A stretch of DNA of 64,000 nt from Selenomonas sputigena_A (GCF_051603425.1 NZ_CP194411.1:62001-126000), one strand, 5' to 3'. Positions 15,324-24,594 are shown, counted from the first letter of the stretch. Numbers and translations: made by a program. Notes: generated by a model from the letters alone, not told the origin.

Positions 15324-16877
15324 CTATTCGAACTCGATCGTTCCGGGCGGCTTGCCCGTGCAGTCGTAGAGCACGCGGTTGACGCCTTTTACTTCATTGA
15401 CGATGCGCGTCGTAACCTTTTGCAGGACTTCCCAAGGAATCTGCGCGCTTTCAGCGGTCATGAAGTCGCTTGTCCGAACGGCTCGGAGGGCTATGGCGTG
15501 ATCGTATGTCCTGCCGTCGCCCATGACGCCGACGCTTCGCATGTTGGTCAGCGCAGCGAAGTATTGGCCGAGGTCTTTATCCACACCGGCTTTTGCGATT
15601 TCTTCACGGTAGATGGCGTCGGCTTCTTGTACGATCCTGACCTTTTCCGCTGTGACCTCGCCGATGATACGGATGCCAAGACCGGGTCCCGGAAATGGCT
15701 GTCGGTTTACAAGGTGTTCGGGAATGCCAAGCTCCCTGCCGGCCTTCCTTACCTCATCCTTGAAGAGCAGACGCAGCGGTTCGACGATTTCCTTGAAGTC
15801 GACATAGTCGGGCAGACCGCCGACGTTGTGATGGCTCTTGATGACGGCGGATTTGCCGAGACCGCTTTCGATGACGTCGGGATAGATCGTGCCCTGCACG
15901 AGGAAGTCGACTTTGCCGATCTTCTTGGCTTCAGCTTCAAAGACGCGGATGAATTCCTCCCCGATGATCTTGCGCTTTTCCTCCGGCTCGGTCACGCCCT
16001 TGAGCTTTTCGTAGAAGCGCTCCTTAGCGTTGACGCGGATGAAGTTCAGGTCGTAGTGCCCGTCTGCGCCGAACACGGCCTCGACTTCATCGCCCTCGTC
16101 CTTGCGCAGGAGGCCATGATCGACAAAGACGCAGGTCAGCTGCCTGCCGATCGCCTTTGAGAGCAGCACTGCCGCCACGGAAGAATCGACGCCGCCCGAG
16201 AGGGCGCAGAGCGCCTTGCCCGCGCCGATTTTTTCGCGCAGGGCTTCAACCGTCGTTTTGACGAAGGACGACATCTTCCAGTCGCCCTTGCAGAGCGCCA
16301 CGCGATAAACAAAGTTCTCGAGGATCTTCGTGCCGTATTCCGTATGCATGACTTCAGGATGGAACTGCACGGCGTAGAGCTTCTTCGCTGCATCTTCCAT
16401 CGCCGCGACGGGGCAGTTCGCTGTCTTTGCCGTGACGCGAAAGCCCGTGGGCGCTTCGGCGATGTAGTCGGTGTGGCTCATCCAACAGACGCTCTTTTGC
16501 GGCACATCGGCGAAAAGCAGCGAATCGGCGTCCGTGACCGCAAGATCCGTCCTGCCGTACTCGCTGACGGGCGCGGTCTTGACCTTGCCGCCCAGTTCAT
16601 GCGCTATGAGCTGCGAGCCGTAACAGATGCCGAGGAGCGGAATGCCGAGAGAAAAGATCTCCTTGCTGTAACGCGCCGCTTCCTCCTTGTAGACGCTTTC
16701 CGGACCGCCCGTAAAGATGACGGCCTTCGGCGCAAGCTCACGTAGCTTTTCCAAGGGAATCGTATGGGGATGCACCTCGCAGTAAACACTGCATTCGCGC
16801 ACACGGCGGGCAATCAGTTGATTGTACTGTCCGCCAAAATCCAGCACGACAATCAATTCATGGTTTTCCTTCTGCAA
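15324..16877 (-). CDS. guaA: GMP synthase (glutamine-hydrolysing)
   Basis: A 517-residue two-domain enzyme making GMP from XMP, ATP and glutamine. The glutamine amidotransferase domain comes first: nucleophile elbow LLGICYGSQLIAHELGG with the catalytic Cys near residue 85, and FHPEV with the catalytic His. The ATP pyrophosphatase loop ALSGGVDSSVAAVLL and the C-terminal dimerisation domain ending PPGTIEFE follow. The TTG start at 16877 is set by AAGGAGG seven bases upstream; the ATG at 16907 has no site. The short gap to recX (16878-16985) shows no clear riboswitch. Confidence 0.97.
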   Translation of the reverse strand: MQKENHELIVVLDFGGQYNQLIARRVRECSVYCEVHPHTIPLEKLRELAPKAVIFTGGPESVYKEEAARYSKEIFSLGIPLLGICYGSQLIAHELGGKVKTAPVSEYGRTDLAVTDADSLLFADVPQKSVCWMSHTDYIAEAPTGFRVTAKTANCPVAAMEDAAKKLYAVQFHPEVMHTEYGTKILENFVYRVALCKGDWKMSSFVKTTVEALREKIGAGKALCALSGGVDSSVAAVLLSKAIGRQLTCVFVDHGLLRKDEGDEVEAVFGADGHYDLNFIRVNAKERFYEKLKGVTEPEEKRKIIGEEFIRVFEAEAKKIGKVDFLVQGTIYPDVIESGLGKSAVIKSHHNVGGLPDYVDFKEIVEPLRLLFKDEVRKAGRELGIPEHLVNRQPFPGPGLGIRIIGEVTAEKVRIVQEADAIYREEIAKAGVDKDLGQYFAALTNMRSVGVMGDGRTYDHAIALRAVRTSDFMTAESAQIPWEVLQKVTTRIVNEVKGVNRVLYDCTGKPPGTIEFE

Positions 16878-16985
16878 GGCAAATCCTCCTTCAAACCTTG
16901 TGTTCACAATATTTCCGTTTTTCCCGACGGCTCACACCAAAGCGGAGCGAGGCGCGGGGCAAGAGCACCCGAACGGCTCCGGCCC

Positions 16986-17462
16986 TTAGTCCTCAGCCGC
17001 CTGAAATTCCCTTACAGCCGCACGGCAGACATCGCTCGAAAAACCACGCCGATAAAGATGCTCCAGTATCTTCTGCGCCGCCGCGCTGCGTTTGAAATGC
17101 ACAGAGAGACACCGAAGTGCCGCGTCCTTCTCGCGCCCGAAAGTATCGTCCGGCACACATGCCAAGATCAGCGAGCGGTCAAAGCCCTTCTTCATGAGCT
17201 TTGCCGCAATCTGCCGCACGCTCTGGCGGCTCTCCTCGTAAAGAAACGCGAACTGACGGCGGCAGGCCTCCTCATCATCGAGATAGCCCCGCTCCGTCAG
17301 CGTCTTTATGGCCTCCTCGACCTCTTCCGTCTCGTAGCCGCGCTGCTTGAGCTTTTCCTTCAGGAGAGCCGTGCTTTGCTCCGCGCGGGCCAGGAGATCG
17401 ACCGCCTTCATCAGAGCCGTCTTTTCAGTCGTCGACCGCTGCCTTTCCGCTTTCTTCACCAT
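16986..17462 (-). CDS. recX: Regulatory protein RecX
   Basis: A ~158-residue, Arg/Lys-rich, all-helical protein of the RecX family, which modulates RecA filaments. The three-helix repeats are visible (ALLKEKLKQRGYETEEVEEAI, then RQIAAKLMKKGFDRSLI, then KILEHLYRRGFSSDVCRAAV). The start is uncertain: the ATG at 17462 sits one base from GAGGAG, with a GTG right after it. An ATG at 17411 would avoid the 38-base overlap with recA. It follows recA in the usual recA-recX order. Confidence 0.88.
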   Translation of the reverse strand: MVKKAERQRSTTEKTALMKAVDLLARAEQSTALLKEKLKQRGYETEEVEEAIKTLTERGYLDDEEACRRQFAFLYEESRQSVRQIAAKLMKKGFDRSLILACVPDDTFGREKDAALRCLSVHFKRSAAAQKILEHLYRRGFSSDVCRAAVREFQAAED

Positions 17463-18495
17463 TCTCCTCGTCGGTGACATGCTTCACTTCCCCATCCGTC
17501 GTCACTGCCGTCTGCTCCATAAGCTTTGCCCGCACCTTTTCTTCGATCTCGGCAGCCAGCTCGGGCGCTTCCCGCAGAGCCTTCTTCGCATTTTCCTTGC
17601 CCTGACCGAGACGCGAACCATTGTAAGCGTACCATGAGCCGCTCTTGTCGATGATGTCAAAGTCCGTAGCGATATCGAGCACCGTGCCGACGCGCGAGAC
17701 GCCTTCCCCATACATGATATCGAATTCCGCTGTCTTGAAAGGCGGTGCGACTTTGTTCTTGACAACCTTGATCTTCGTACGGTTGCCAATCATTTCCTGC
17801 CCCTGCATGATCTTGTCAATCTTGCGCACATCGAGGCGAACCGTCGAGTAGAATTTCAAGGCGCGGCCTCCCGTCGTCGTCTCCGGGCTGCCGAACATGA
17901 CGCCGACCTTCTCGCGGATCTGGTTGATAAAGACTGCGACCGTACGCGACTTGCTGATAAAGCCCGTAAGCTTCCTCATAGCGCGGCTCATAAGGCGCGC
18001 ATGCAGACCGACGGACTGATCGCCCATATCGCCGTCGATTTCGGCCTTGGGCACGAGCGCAGCCACAGAGTCAACGACGATGAGATCAATGGCGCCGCTG
18101 CGCACAAGGGCATCGACAATATCGAGCGCCTGCTCTCCCGTATCCGGCTGCGAAATCAGAAGATCATCGATATTGACGCCCAGTTTCTTCGCATAGACGG
18201 GATCAAGCGCGTGCTCTGCATCGATAAACGCCGCGATACCGCCCATTTTCTGCGCCTCTGCGATCATATGCAGCGTGACCGTCGTCTTGCCCGAGCTCTC
18301 CGGCCCGAACACTTCGATAATGCGCCCACGCGGTATGCCGCCGACGCCGAGCGCCACGTCCAAGGGAAGGATTCCCGTCGGAATCGTCTCGACATTCATG
18401 TTTGCCGAAGCCTCACCGAGACGCATGATCGAACCTTTGCCGAAATCCTTCTCGATCTGCTTCAGTGCATTGGCCAATGCCTCTTTTCTATCCAT
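17425..18495 (-). CDS. recA: Recombinase RecA
   Basis: A 356-residue RecA with the N-terminal EKDFGKGSIMRLGE, the Walker A GPESSGKTT, the DNA-binding loop region SRAMRKLTGFISKS, and the FINQIREKVGVMFGSPETTTGGRALKF block. It drives homologous recombination and SOS induction. The start at 18495 is preceded by GGAGGAG (11 bases). The acidic C-terminal tail (DEENGEESGKAAVDD) overlaps the recX start. No LexA box of the Bacillus type was recognised in its promoter. Confidence 0.98.
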   Translation of the reverse strand: MDRKEALANALKQIEKDFGKGSIMRLGEASANMNVETIPTGILPLDVALGVGGIPRGRIIEVFGPESSGKTTVTLHMIAEAQKMGGIAAFIDAEHALDPVYAKKLGVNIDDLLISQPDTGEQALDIVDALVRSGAIDLIVVDSVAALVPKAEIDGDMGDQSVGLHARLMSRAMRKLTGFISKSRTVAVFINQIREKVGVMFGSPETTTGGRALKFYSTVRLDVRKIDKIMQGQEMIGNRTKIKVVKNKVAPPFKTAEFDIMYGEGVSRVGTVLDIATDFDIIDKSGSWYAYNGSRLGQGKENAKKALREAPELAAEIEEKVRAKLMEQTAVTTDGEVKHVTDEENGEESGKAAVDD

Positions 18496-18534
18496 AAAAG
18501 TATGTTCTCCTCCTTCAGTGCGATTCATCTATCC

Positions 18535-18563
18535 ATTATATAAAACACCGATTCTTTCTGCAA
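18535..18563 (-). promoter_or_regulatory. recA promoter
   Basis: Minus-strand TTGCAG (18558-18563) and TATAAT (18535-18540) with a 17-base spacer, 40 bases before the recA start. The rest of the gap to the divergent oxidoreductase gene (18564-18831) holds no gene. Confidence 0.65.
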
Positions 18564-18831
18564 CTTCTTCCTCGAACTTTTCCCCAAAAAGGCAAATGGA
18601 TTGCTCAAAACAAGCGATGCTTTCTATATAATCATTTGCCCCCATGCAGATTCTTTGACAGATTTTGTTGCAATATCGGGCTGCGGGAATGGATGGACAG
18701 CCTTCCGCATCCGTCTCAATCTTGTCTTGAAAATGAACACTTTCCTTTGCGTAAGTACCCCACGAAAAAGTGCGTTCTTGTGCCCCGCCCTTCCATACGC
18801 TATAGTTCAGGATAGAAAGGGAGGTATCCTT

Positions 18832-19386
18832 ATGAAATCACTGATTATCGCCGCACATCCGAACCTCGAAGAATCTGTCATCAACAAGCGCTGGCTGGAG
18901 GAACTGCGCAAGCACCCAGACCGCTGTACCATTCATGTCCTTTCCGAACAGTATCCCGACGGCCAGATCGATGTGGAACGCGAACATCGACTCGTCGAAT
19001 CGCATGGCAGTCTGATCTTCCAATTCCCCATCTACTGGTTCTCAAGCCCGCCGATCTTAAAGACATGGTTCGATGATGTATTGACGCACGGCTGGGCATA
19101 CGGGAGAAACAGCGGAGACAAACTCAAGAGCCGCAAAATCGCACTCGCCGTCACGACGGGCGTTCGCGCCGAGGACTACAGCCCACATGGCAGATATCAC
19201 TATACGCTCGCAGAGCTGCTTGCTCCATTCGAAGCGACACTTCGGTACTATTGTCATGCCGATTATCAGCCGTTCTTTGCCTTTTACGGAGCAGAGCAAG
19301 TTCCGTGCGAGGATTACCACTCAAGCAAAGAGGAAATCGAACGCAGTGCCGAAGACTATGCACGCTTTGTAGAATCGCTATCCTGA
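18832..19386 (+). CDS. NAD(P)H-dependent flavin oxidoreductase (KefF/MdaB/YwrO type)
   Basis: A 184-residue flavodoxin-fold protein. Marker segments are the N-terminal LIIAAHPNLEESVINKRW, the FMN/active-site stretch FQFPIYWFSSPPILKTWFDDV, and GWAYGR with HGRYHYTLAELLAPFEATLRY. Family members reduce quinones and electrophiles. GGGAGG lies seven bases before the ATG at 18832. The neighbouring convergent HxlR regulator with an N-terminal Cys suggests induction by quinones or electrophiles, as for YodB-controlled genes in Bacillus (inference). Its 3' end overlaps the regulator's by 31 bases. Confidence 0.88.
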   Translation: MKSLIIAAHPNLEESVINKRWLEELRKHPDRCTIHVLSEQYPDGQIDVEREHRLVESHGSLIFQFPIYWFSSPPILKTWFDDVLTHGWAYGRNSGDKLKSRKIALAVTTGVRAEDYSPHGRYHYTLAELLAPFEATLRYYCHADYQPFFAFYGAEQVPCEDYHSSKEEIERSAEDYARFVESLS

Positions 19387-19730
19387 TTCATATCATCCCT
19401 ATGCCGTTCTCCCCAATCACACATATTGTAAAGAATCGGGATGAGCGACCGCCCCCGCTCTGTAAGGGCGTACTCCACTTTGGGCGGCACCTGCGGATAC
19501 TCCGTCCGTACAATCAACCCGTCCGCCGCGAGTTCCTTCAACACGACAGCAAGCGTCTTATACGGGATGCCCTCGATCCGACGATGAATCGCATTGTGAC
19601 GGAGCACATCATGCTCCGCAAGCAGATAGAGAACGGCCATCTTGTACTTGCCTCCGATGAGGGACAGTGTATAGTGAAATCCTGTCCTGATGATCTCCGA
19701 CCCTTGCGGCACACAGCTTCCATGTTCCAT
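19356..19730 (-). CDS. HxlR-family transcriptional regulator
   Basis: A 124-residue winged-helix protein of the HxlR (DUF24) family. It shows FHYTLSLIGGKYKMAVLYLL (helices 1-2), the HTH region HNAIHRRIEGIPYKTLAVVLKELAADGLI and the wing PPKVEYALTERGRSL. The ATG at 19730 follows GAGGTGATTTT. Cys6 (MEHGSC) sits at the position of the redox-sensing Cys in YodB. It probably controls the convergent oxidoreductase; the operator was not identified. Confidence 0.88.
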   Translation of the reverse strand: MEHGSCVPQGSEIIRTGFHYTLSLIGGKYKMAVLYLLAEHDVLRHNAIHRRIEGIPYKTLAVVLKELAADGLIVRTEYPQVPPKVEYALTERGRSLIPILYNMCDWGERHRDDMNQDSDSTKRA

Positions 19731-19944
19731 AAAATCACCTCGATTCGTTTCCTGGCGCAAGATTTCTTTACTATTCATAAATCATTCTTCGACAAATTCA
19801 AATTCGTTCCTCTGCCATAACATAATTTGTTAGAAATATCTCCTCTCGTTCTGCCTGTTGTTCCTTTACAACTCCACGGTTGATTGCAGTATCCAATCGG
19901 AGGCAGCCGCAACATTTGAGAAAGGCCCAAAGCTCGACAAAGAC

Positions 19945-19991
19945 AAAAACACCCCGAACGGGACTTTTCTACGTCCTGTTCGGGGTGTTTT
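19945..19991 (-). terminator. Terminator downstream of the first HD-GYP-like gene
   Basis: AAAAACACCCCGAAC with GGAC pairs with GTCC and TGTTCGGGGTGTTTT. A and T runs lie on both sides, so it can stop both the HD-GYP-like gene and any opposing transcript. Confidence 0.85.
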
Positions 19992-20014
19992 GCCGTATCA
20001 ACGCATGCTTTGTT

Positions 20015-21148
20015 TTATTCCTCTTCGATCTCACGGCTTGTCAACAGGTACTCGATTTTGACATCCGTACGGATGTTGAGGTCAATGAATTCGCCGTCCA
20101 TGGTCTGCACGACGGGCAGGGAGGCAAGACGCGATTCGTCGATGTAGATGATCTTGCCCGCCTCGCCGTTTGAGAGCTTGACCCAGTTGCCGTTCAGGGA
20201 ATGGCAGACACGGCGGATGAAGCGGAAGCCGTAGTCCGTATCGAGGCGTCCCTTCATGATATCATCGGACAGAATATTGAACACCTCAAAAGGCGAGCGT
20301 TTTTTCGCATAGGAACGATTCGAGGCCATCGCATCGTACATATCCATGATCGCAAGGATGCGAGCGAAATCGCCGATCTGTGCTTTCAGAAGGCCTTCAG
20401 GATAGCCTGAACCGTCGTTCCGTTCATGATTTTGCAGCACAGCCTCAGCGATTTGCTTGTCTTTTCCGAGCTCGCCGGCCATGATGAACTCATGTCCGAA
20501 ATTCGGATGGCGCTGCATAATTTTGCGTTCATCCGGCGTCAACACGCCCTCTTTATCGAGGATTGCCTGATCTATGCGCAGATTGCCGATGTCGATGAGG
20601 AATCCCGCCGTGATGAGACGCAGCTGATCCTTTCGGGACATCTTGAGCCACTTACCCATAAGTCCTGCCAAAATGGCCACATGGAGACTGTGATGAATCA
20701 GATACTCGCCGCTGACCGTCATGTTGTGGATATGCGCAACGGCCTTGGCGCCGGAGCAAAGGGGCAGGATGTTTTGTGCCAGGGTTTCCGCCGAATCCTT
20801 ATCGACAGAGCCATGCGCCTTTGTCACCTCGTAAAGCGACTTGAGTTCGATAAAGCAGGCGTCGTATTCCTTGACGTAGCCCGTATCAAGAATCGCCTCC
20901 TTCACCGGGATGGTCTTGACTTTCCCACCCTGCGGCTGCACCGCCTTGGGGATGGGGGCGGACGTCTCCCCTTCCGGGTCATCTTCTTTGATCTGTATGG
21001 AAACGATATTGCGTTCAGACAGAGAATCGATCATCTGCTGGTTCAGCACCGTACCTTCCCCGAGGAGGACAGACATATCTTCTTTATGTACAGCCTGCCC
21101 AACAATCATACCTTCCTTGAGTTGGTCTACCATATACTTCTTCAGCAT
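20015..21148 (-). CDS. HD-GYP-like protein with degenerate HD motif (paralogue 1)
   Basis: A 377-residue protein. The N-terminal ~50 residues (VDQLKEGMIVGQAVHKEDMS) match the domain that often precedes HD-GYP domains. The HD-GYP core follows with HHSLHVA (152-157), FLIDIGN (183-189), RHP (213-215), NHERNDGSGYP (240-250) and the second metal Asp in ILAIMDMYDA. The canonical HDIGK has become IDIGN, so the His of the HD pair is missing, and the first His of HHE is Asn. A C-terminal module (WVKLSNGEAGKIIYIDESRL) is shared with its neighbours. HD-GYP proteins hydrolyse c-di-GMP; loss of ligands suggests an inactive sensor or an altered enzyme. AAGGAG lies ten bases before the ATG. Confidence 0.82.
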   Translation of the reverse strand: MLKKYMVDQLKEGMIVGQAVHKEDMSVLLGEGTVLNQQMIDSLSERNIVSIQIKEDDPEGETSAPIPKAVQPQGGKVKTIPVKEAILDTGYVKEYDACFIELKSLYEVTKAHGSVDKDSAETLAQNILPLCSGAKAVAHIHNMTVSGEYLIHHSLHVAILAGLMGKWLKMSRKDQLRLITAGFLIDIGNLRIDQAILDKEGVLTPDERKIMQRHPNFGHEFIMAGELGKDKQIAEAVLQNHERNDGSGYPEGLLKAQIGDFARILAIMDMYDAMASNRSYAKKRSPFEVFNILSDDIMKGRLDTDYGFRFIRRVCHSLNGNWVKLSNGEAGKIIYIDESRLASLPVVQTMDGEFIDLNIRTDVKIEYLLTSREIEEE

Positions 21149-21301
21149 CAGCTTCGCACTCCTTCGCCCGGAAACATCATCCATAAATGCATAGATTCAT
21201 AGTCCTAATTATAGCATATATTTTTCTCCGATGCTACAAATACAGTATAAATCGGTATGCAGTCCCCTGTTCCAGGCAAAAAATCCCCCAAAAAATCAAA
21301 G

Positions 21302-21327
21302 GCCGTTTCACCCATACGGGAAACGGC
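21302..21327 (-). terminator. Terminator downstream of HD-GYP-like paralogue 2
   Basis: GCCGTTTC and GAAACGGC form a stem around 10 bases, followed on the minus strand by CTTTGATTTTTT. It lies ~110 bases after the stop of paralogue 2. Confidence 0.75.
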
Positions 21328-21394
21328 TTCCGATGCTTCAGCATGAACGTCCCTGCCCCTCCGCCGAAGGGCACTTCGCGGCTTTCATGCAAGA

Positions 21395-21436
21395 GCGCGC
21401 ACAAGGTACGCAATGTGTACGTTTGTGCGCGCAGTT
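21395..21436. repeat. Dispersed hairpin repeat, copy B
   Basis: GCGCGCACAAGGTACGCAA, then TGTGTACGTTTGTGCGCGC and AGTTT, forms an imperfect palindrome running directly into the stop codon of the minus-strand paralogue 2. It is a sister of copies at 4647-4682 and 37097-37138. Confidence 0.7.
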
Positions 21437-22884
21437 TATGCTGTTTCTATCTCATAACTGCGGAGCAAGGATTCCACCTTGATGTCGCTGCGCCTATTGA
21501 GATCAAGGAATTCCCCGCTCGTCGTCTGTACGATAGGAAGCGCTGTCAAACGCGATTCATCGATGTAGACGATCTTGCCTTTTTCCCCGTTCGAGAGCTT
21601 GACCCAGTTGCCGTTCAGCGCATGACAGATCCGGCGAATGAAGGCGACGCCATATTCCGTATCGAGATGGCCTGCAACGATTTCGTCGGAAAGTATGCCG
21701 AACACCTCGAAGGGCGAGCGCTTTTTTGCATAGAAGCGCCGCGATGCCATCGCATCGTACATATCCAAAATAGCCAAAATCCGTGCGAATTCACAAATTT
21801 TTTCTTTCTTCGTTCTTGCGGGATAGCCTGAGCCGTCGTTGCGTTCATGATGCTGCAAAACTGCGTCCGCCACCTGCCTGGCGCCTTCGAAATCCGCCGC
21901 AGCTACGAGGGCATAGCCGAGGCGCACATGTTTCTGCATGAACCTGCGTTCCTCCGGCGTATAGTGGGCGATTTTCTTCAAAAAGTCTGTCGCCATACGC
22001 GTATAACCAATGTCCATGAGCAGCGCTGCCAGGACGAGGCGCTGTTGCTTTTTGCGCGGCATCTTGAGCCAATGCCCCATAAGTCCGGCCAAGACAGCGA
22101 CGCGCATCGTATGGTGCAGCTGGTAGTCGCCGACCGCTTCCATATTGTAGATATGCGTGATGGCCTTTGCACTGGAGCACAGGAGCAGTGCTTTCAAAGC
22201 AATGGTCTCCGCCATCGGCACATCGATGCGGTTCGTCTCCCGCGTCGCCCCATAAAATTTTTTCAGCTCCAAGAAGAGCGCGTCATATTGCCGGACATAA
22301 GCGGCTTCCAAAGGCGATCTTTTGTCTGGTGCGGCACCGGCAGATGCTGTCTCGGACGCTGCTTTTCTCTCTGTCCCTGCAGCTGCCTCATCCGCAGCGG
22401 ACTCTTCCGCAGCCGCCGAATCCTCCGCAGCTCCTGCGGCTGCCTCATCCAGCGTCTGACCGTCAGACCCCGAAGGAGCAGCAGGCTCTTCCCCGCGGCT
22501 TTCCGGCGCGGTCGGCCGTTCTTCAGCAGCGATGTCATCTTCTCCGCCGAGAGCGCGCGGGGCATCCGAACTTGCGGCGGCCGCCCCATCCATCTCTGCG
22601 TCGGACACACTCCCCGTTTCTGCAGCACTTCCAGGAAGATCCTCCAAAGCAGCTTGCCTGCCTGCACCGGCGCCTTTCTTGCGAAGTGTCTCCGATTCTT
22701 GCTCTTTTTCCTCATCCGGCTCCAGGATATGGACGAACAGAACGTCCCGTTGCTCCAGCAAATCGATTCGTGACCGATCCAGTATCGTGCCTTCCTCCAG
22801 GAGAATGGACATGTCTTCCTTATGTACCGCTCGTCCAATAACCATTCCTTCCCTGAGTTGATCGATCGGGTACTTTTTCAGCAT
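21436..22884 (-). CDS. HD-GYP-like protein with degenerate HD motif (paralogue 2)
   Basis: A 482-residue paralogue of the 20015-21148 protein. A ~110-residue Ala/Glu/Ser-rich low-complexity linker (about residues 70-185) sits between the N-terminal module and the HD-GYP core. In the core, HDIG is replaced by MDIG (LLMDIGYTR), while HHTMRVA, QKH, HHERNDGSGYP and ILAILDMYDA are kept. GAGGAGG lies ten bases before the ATG at 22884. The linker suggests a flexible tether; function is presumably c-di-GMP binding or turnover, but the missing HD His argues against normal catalysis. Confidence 0.82.
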   Translation of the reverse strand: MLKKYPIDQLREGMVIGRAVHKEDMSILLEEGTILDRSRIDLLEQRDVLFVHILEPDEEKEQESETLRKKGAGAGRQAALEDLPGSAAETGSVSDAEMDGAAAASSDAPRALGGEDDIAAEERPTAPESRGEEPAAPSGSDGQTLDEAAAGAAEDSAAAEESAADEAAAGTERKAASETASAGAAPDKRSPLEAAYVRQYDALFLELKKFYGATRETNRIDVPMAETIALKALLLCSSAKAITHIYNMEAVGDYQLHHTMRVAVLAGLMGHWLKMPRKKQQRLVLAALLMDIGYTRMATDFLKKIAHYTPEERRFMQKHVRLGYALVAAADFEGARQVADAVLQHHERNDGSGYPARTKKEKICEFARILAILDMYDAMASRRFYAKKRSPFEVFGILSDEIVAGHLDTEYGVAFIRRICHALNGNWVKLSNGEKGKIVYIDESRLTALPIVQTTSGEFLDLNRRSDIKVESLLRSYEIETA

Positions 22885-23163
22885 GAACGCAATGCCCTCC
22901 TCATACAGCCATGCCGACATAAAAGAGATTGTCTTTTCACAGCGCCAAACCGCTATTTCCCTGCCTTCAGGGAAATATTCTCCCCATGTATGCGGATCCG
23001 TCGTCCCGCTTAGACACAGCTTATTTTATAGTAGTATAATATATCACAAATCACAGAAAGAAACCATTCCAAAAACCGCACAAAACCAGCAAGGCATCAT
23101 GCCGATCCCGACTGCCCGGGACAGCGAGGAAAGATCCTCCCCGCCCGTTTCGCAGGGTGTTTT

Positions 23164-24396
23164 TCATCCCATTTCCATTTCATCACTCGTAAGCAGAGAT
23201 TCAACCTTGATATCTTGCTGCTTGTTGAGGTCGAGGAAACTTCCTTCCGTCGTCTGCACGACCGGCAGCGCATCGATGCGCGACTCATCAATATACACAA
23301 TCTTGCCCTTTCCTCCATCGGTGAGCTTGACCCAGCTGCCGTTCAAGGACTGGTAGACGTGACGAATGAAGCAAACACCGTATTCCGTATCAAGACGGCC
23401 ATGCGCGATATCATGGGAAAGAATCCGGATTGCATCGAAGGGAGAGCGCTTTTTCGCGTAAGCGCGATTCGACGCCATCGCATCATACATGTCGAGAATG
23501 GCGAGAATGCGCGCGAAATCGCAAATCGCTTCCCCCTTTATTCCTGCAGGATAACCCGACCCGTCGCTGCGTTCATGGTGCTGCAGCACGGCGCCTGATA
23601 CCTGCACATCCTCGGCAAGACGAGGCGACCGCGTAATAAGAGTGGAGCCCAGCCGCGGATGCTTCTGCATAAGCCTGCGTTCTGCCGAACTGTAGTACCC
23701 CTGCATATCCAGGAACGTGGTATCGATGCGCGTGCTGCCGATATCCAGCAGGAAGCCAGCCATGACAAGACGGCTGCGATCGCTTGAGCGCATCTTGAGC
23801 CATTGCCCCATAAAACTTGCGAGAATGGCAATGCGCATGCTGTGATGGAAGCTGTAGTCCACCTCCGCCACTTCCATATTGTAAATGTGCACAATGGACT
23901 TCACCTTGGAGCAAAGCTGCAGGATATCCTGCGCCAAAGATTCCGCCGCGTCCGCATCGATGCGGACATGCCGTCTTGCTTCCGCATAAAGTTCCTGCAG
24001 CGCCGAAAAACAAGCCTTGTACTGCCCGGTAAAAGAATCGTCGAAAAGACTTTCCTGGGGAGGGAACGCGAGAGGAGCCTTCGGGGCGGGCGGTTCTTCC
24101 TCGTCGGTTTCCTCCTCGGCTGTCGCTTCGTCTGCCGAGACGGCTTCCTGACCTTTGGGCGCCACTGTCTCAAGATGCTCCTCAGGGGGCTGCTCTATCG
24201 GAACACGGCGCGGTTCCGCCGCTTCCCCGACCTGGACATGCACGAAGAGGACATCCCTTTCAGCCAGGGAATCTATCATCTTCTGCGTAAGCACCGTCCC
24301 CTCACCCAGAAGAACCGACATATCCTCTTTATAAATATCCCGTCCAAGAACCATTCCTTCCCGCAGCTGATCCACGGTATATCGTTTCGTTTTCAA
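23164..24396 (-). CDS. HD-GYP-like protein with degenerate HD motif (paralogue 3)
   Basis: A 410-residue third paralogue: N-terminal module (VDQLREGMVLGRDIYKEDMS), a shorter acidic linker, and the core with HHSMRIA, LLDIG in place of HDIG, QKHP, HHERSDGSGYP and ILAILDMYDA. The shared C-terminal module (GKIVYIDESRIDALPVVQT) ends the protein. The start is TTG (24396), as in the fourth remnant copy. The gap to paralogue 2 (22885-23163) contains only AT-rich promoter-like sequence. Three tandem copies with the same lost His imply the loss preceded duplication. Confidence 0.82.
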   Translation of the reverse strand: MKTKRYTVDQLREGMVLGRDIYKEDMSVLLGEGTVLTQKMIDSLAERDVLFVHVQVGEAAEPRRVPIEQPPEEHLETVAPKGQEAVSADEATAEEETDEEEPPAPKAPLAFPPQESLFDDSFTGQYKACFSALQELYAEARRHVRIDADAAESLAQDILQLCSKVKSIVHIYNMEVAEVDYSFHHSMRIAILASFMGQWLKMRSSDRSRLVMAGFLLDIGSTRIDTTFLDMQGYYSSAERRLMQKHPRLGSTLITRSPRLAEDVQVSGAVLQHHERSDGSGYPAGIKGEAICDFARILAILDMYDAMASNRAYAKKRSPFDAIRILSHDIAHGRLDTEYGVCFIRHVYQSLNGSWVKLTDGGKGKIVYIDESRIDALPVVQTTEGSFLDLNKQQDIKVESLLTSDEMEMG

Positions 24397-24594
24397 AGTC
24401 CTCGCCTTCTTCCTTGATAATCTCTGTTCCTATTAGGTCTATTATACCAAGCATCCATGACAGATGCCACTAACATTTCATCCATAAATCGAGAGCAGCC
24501 TATGCCTGCAAAAGCTGCAGCCACCGATCCCTTAGCGGCTGCCTCGCTTCATCCCTATATTCGCTCCCTTTCGGCAGGACTTGCCGCGCATCCA

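Noticed and set aside
16878..16985. Purine riboswitch before guaA
   Set aside because: No conserved riboswitch core could be recognised; guaA has a short leader and TTG start.
18540..18640. LexA/SOS box upstream of recA
   Set aside because: A CGAAC half is present near 18578, but no matching GTTCG half at the right distance.
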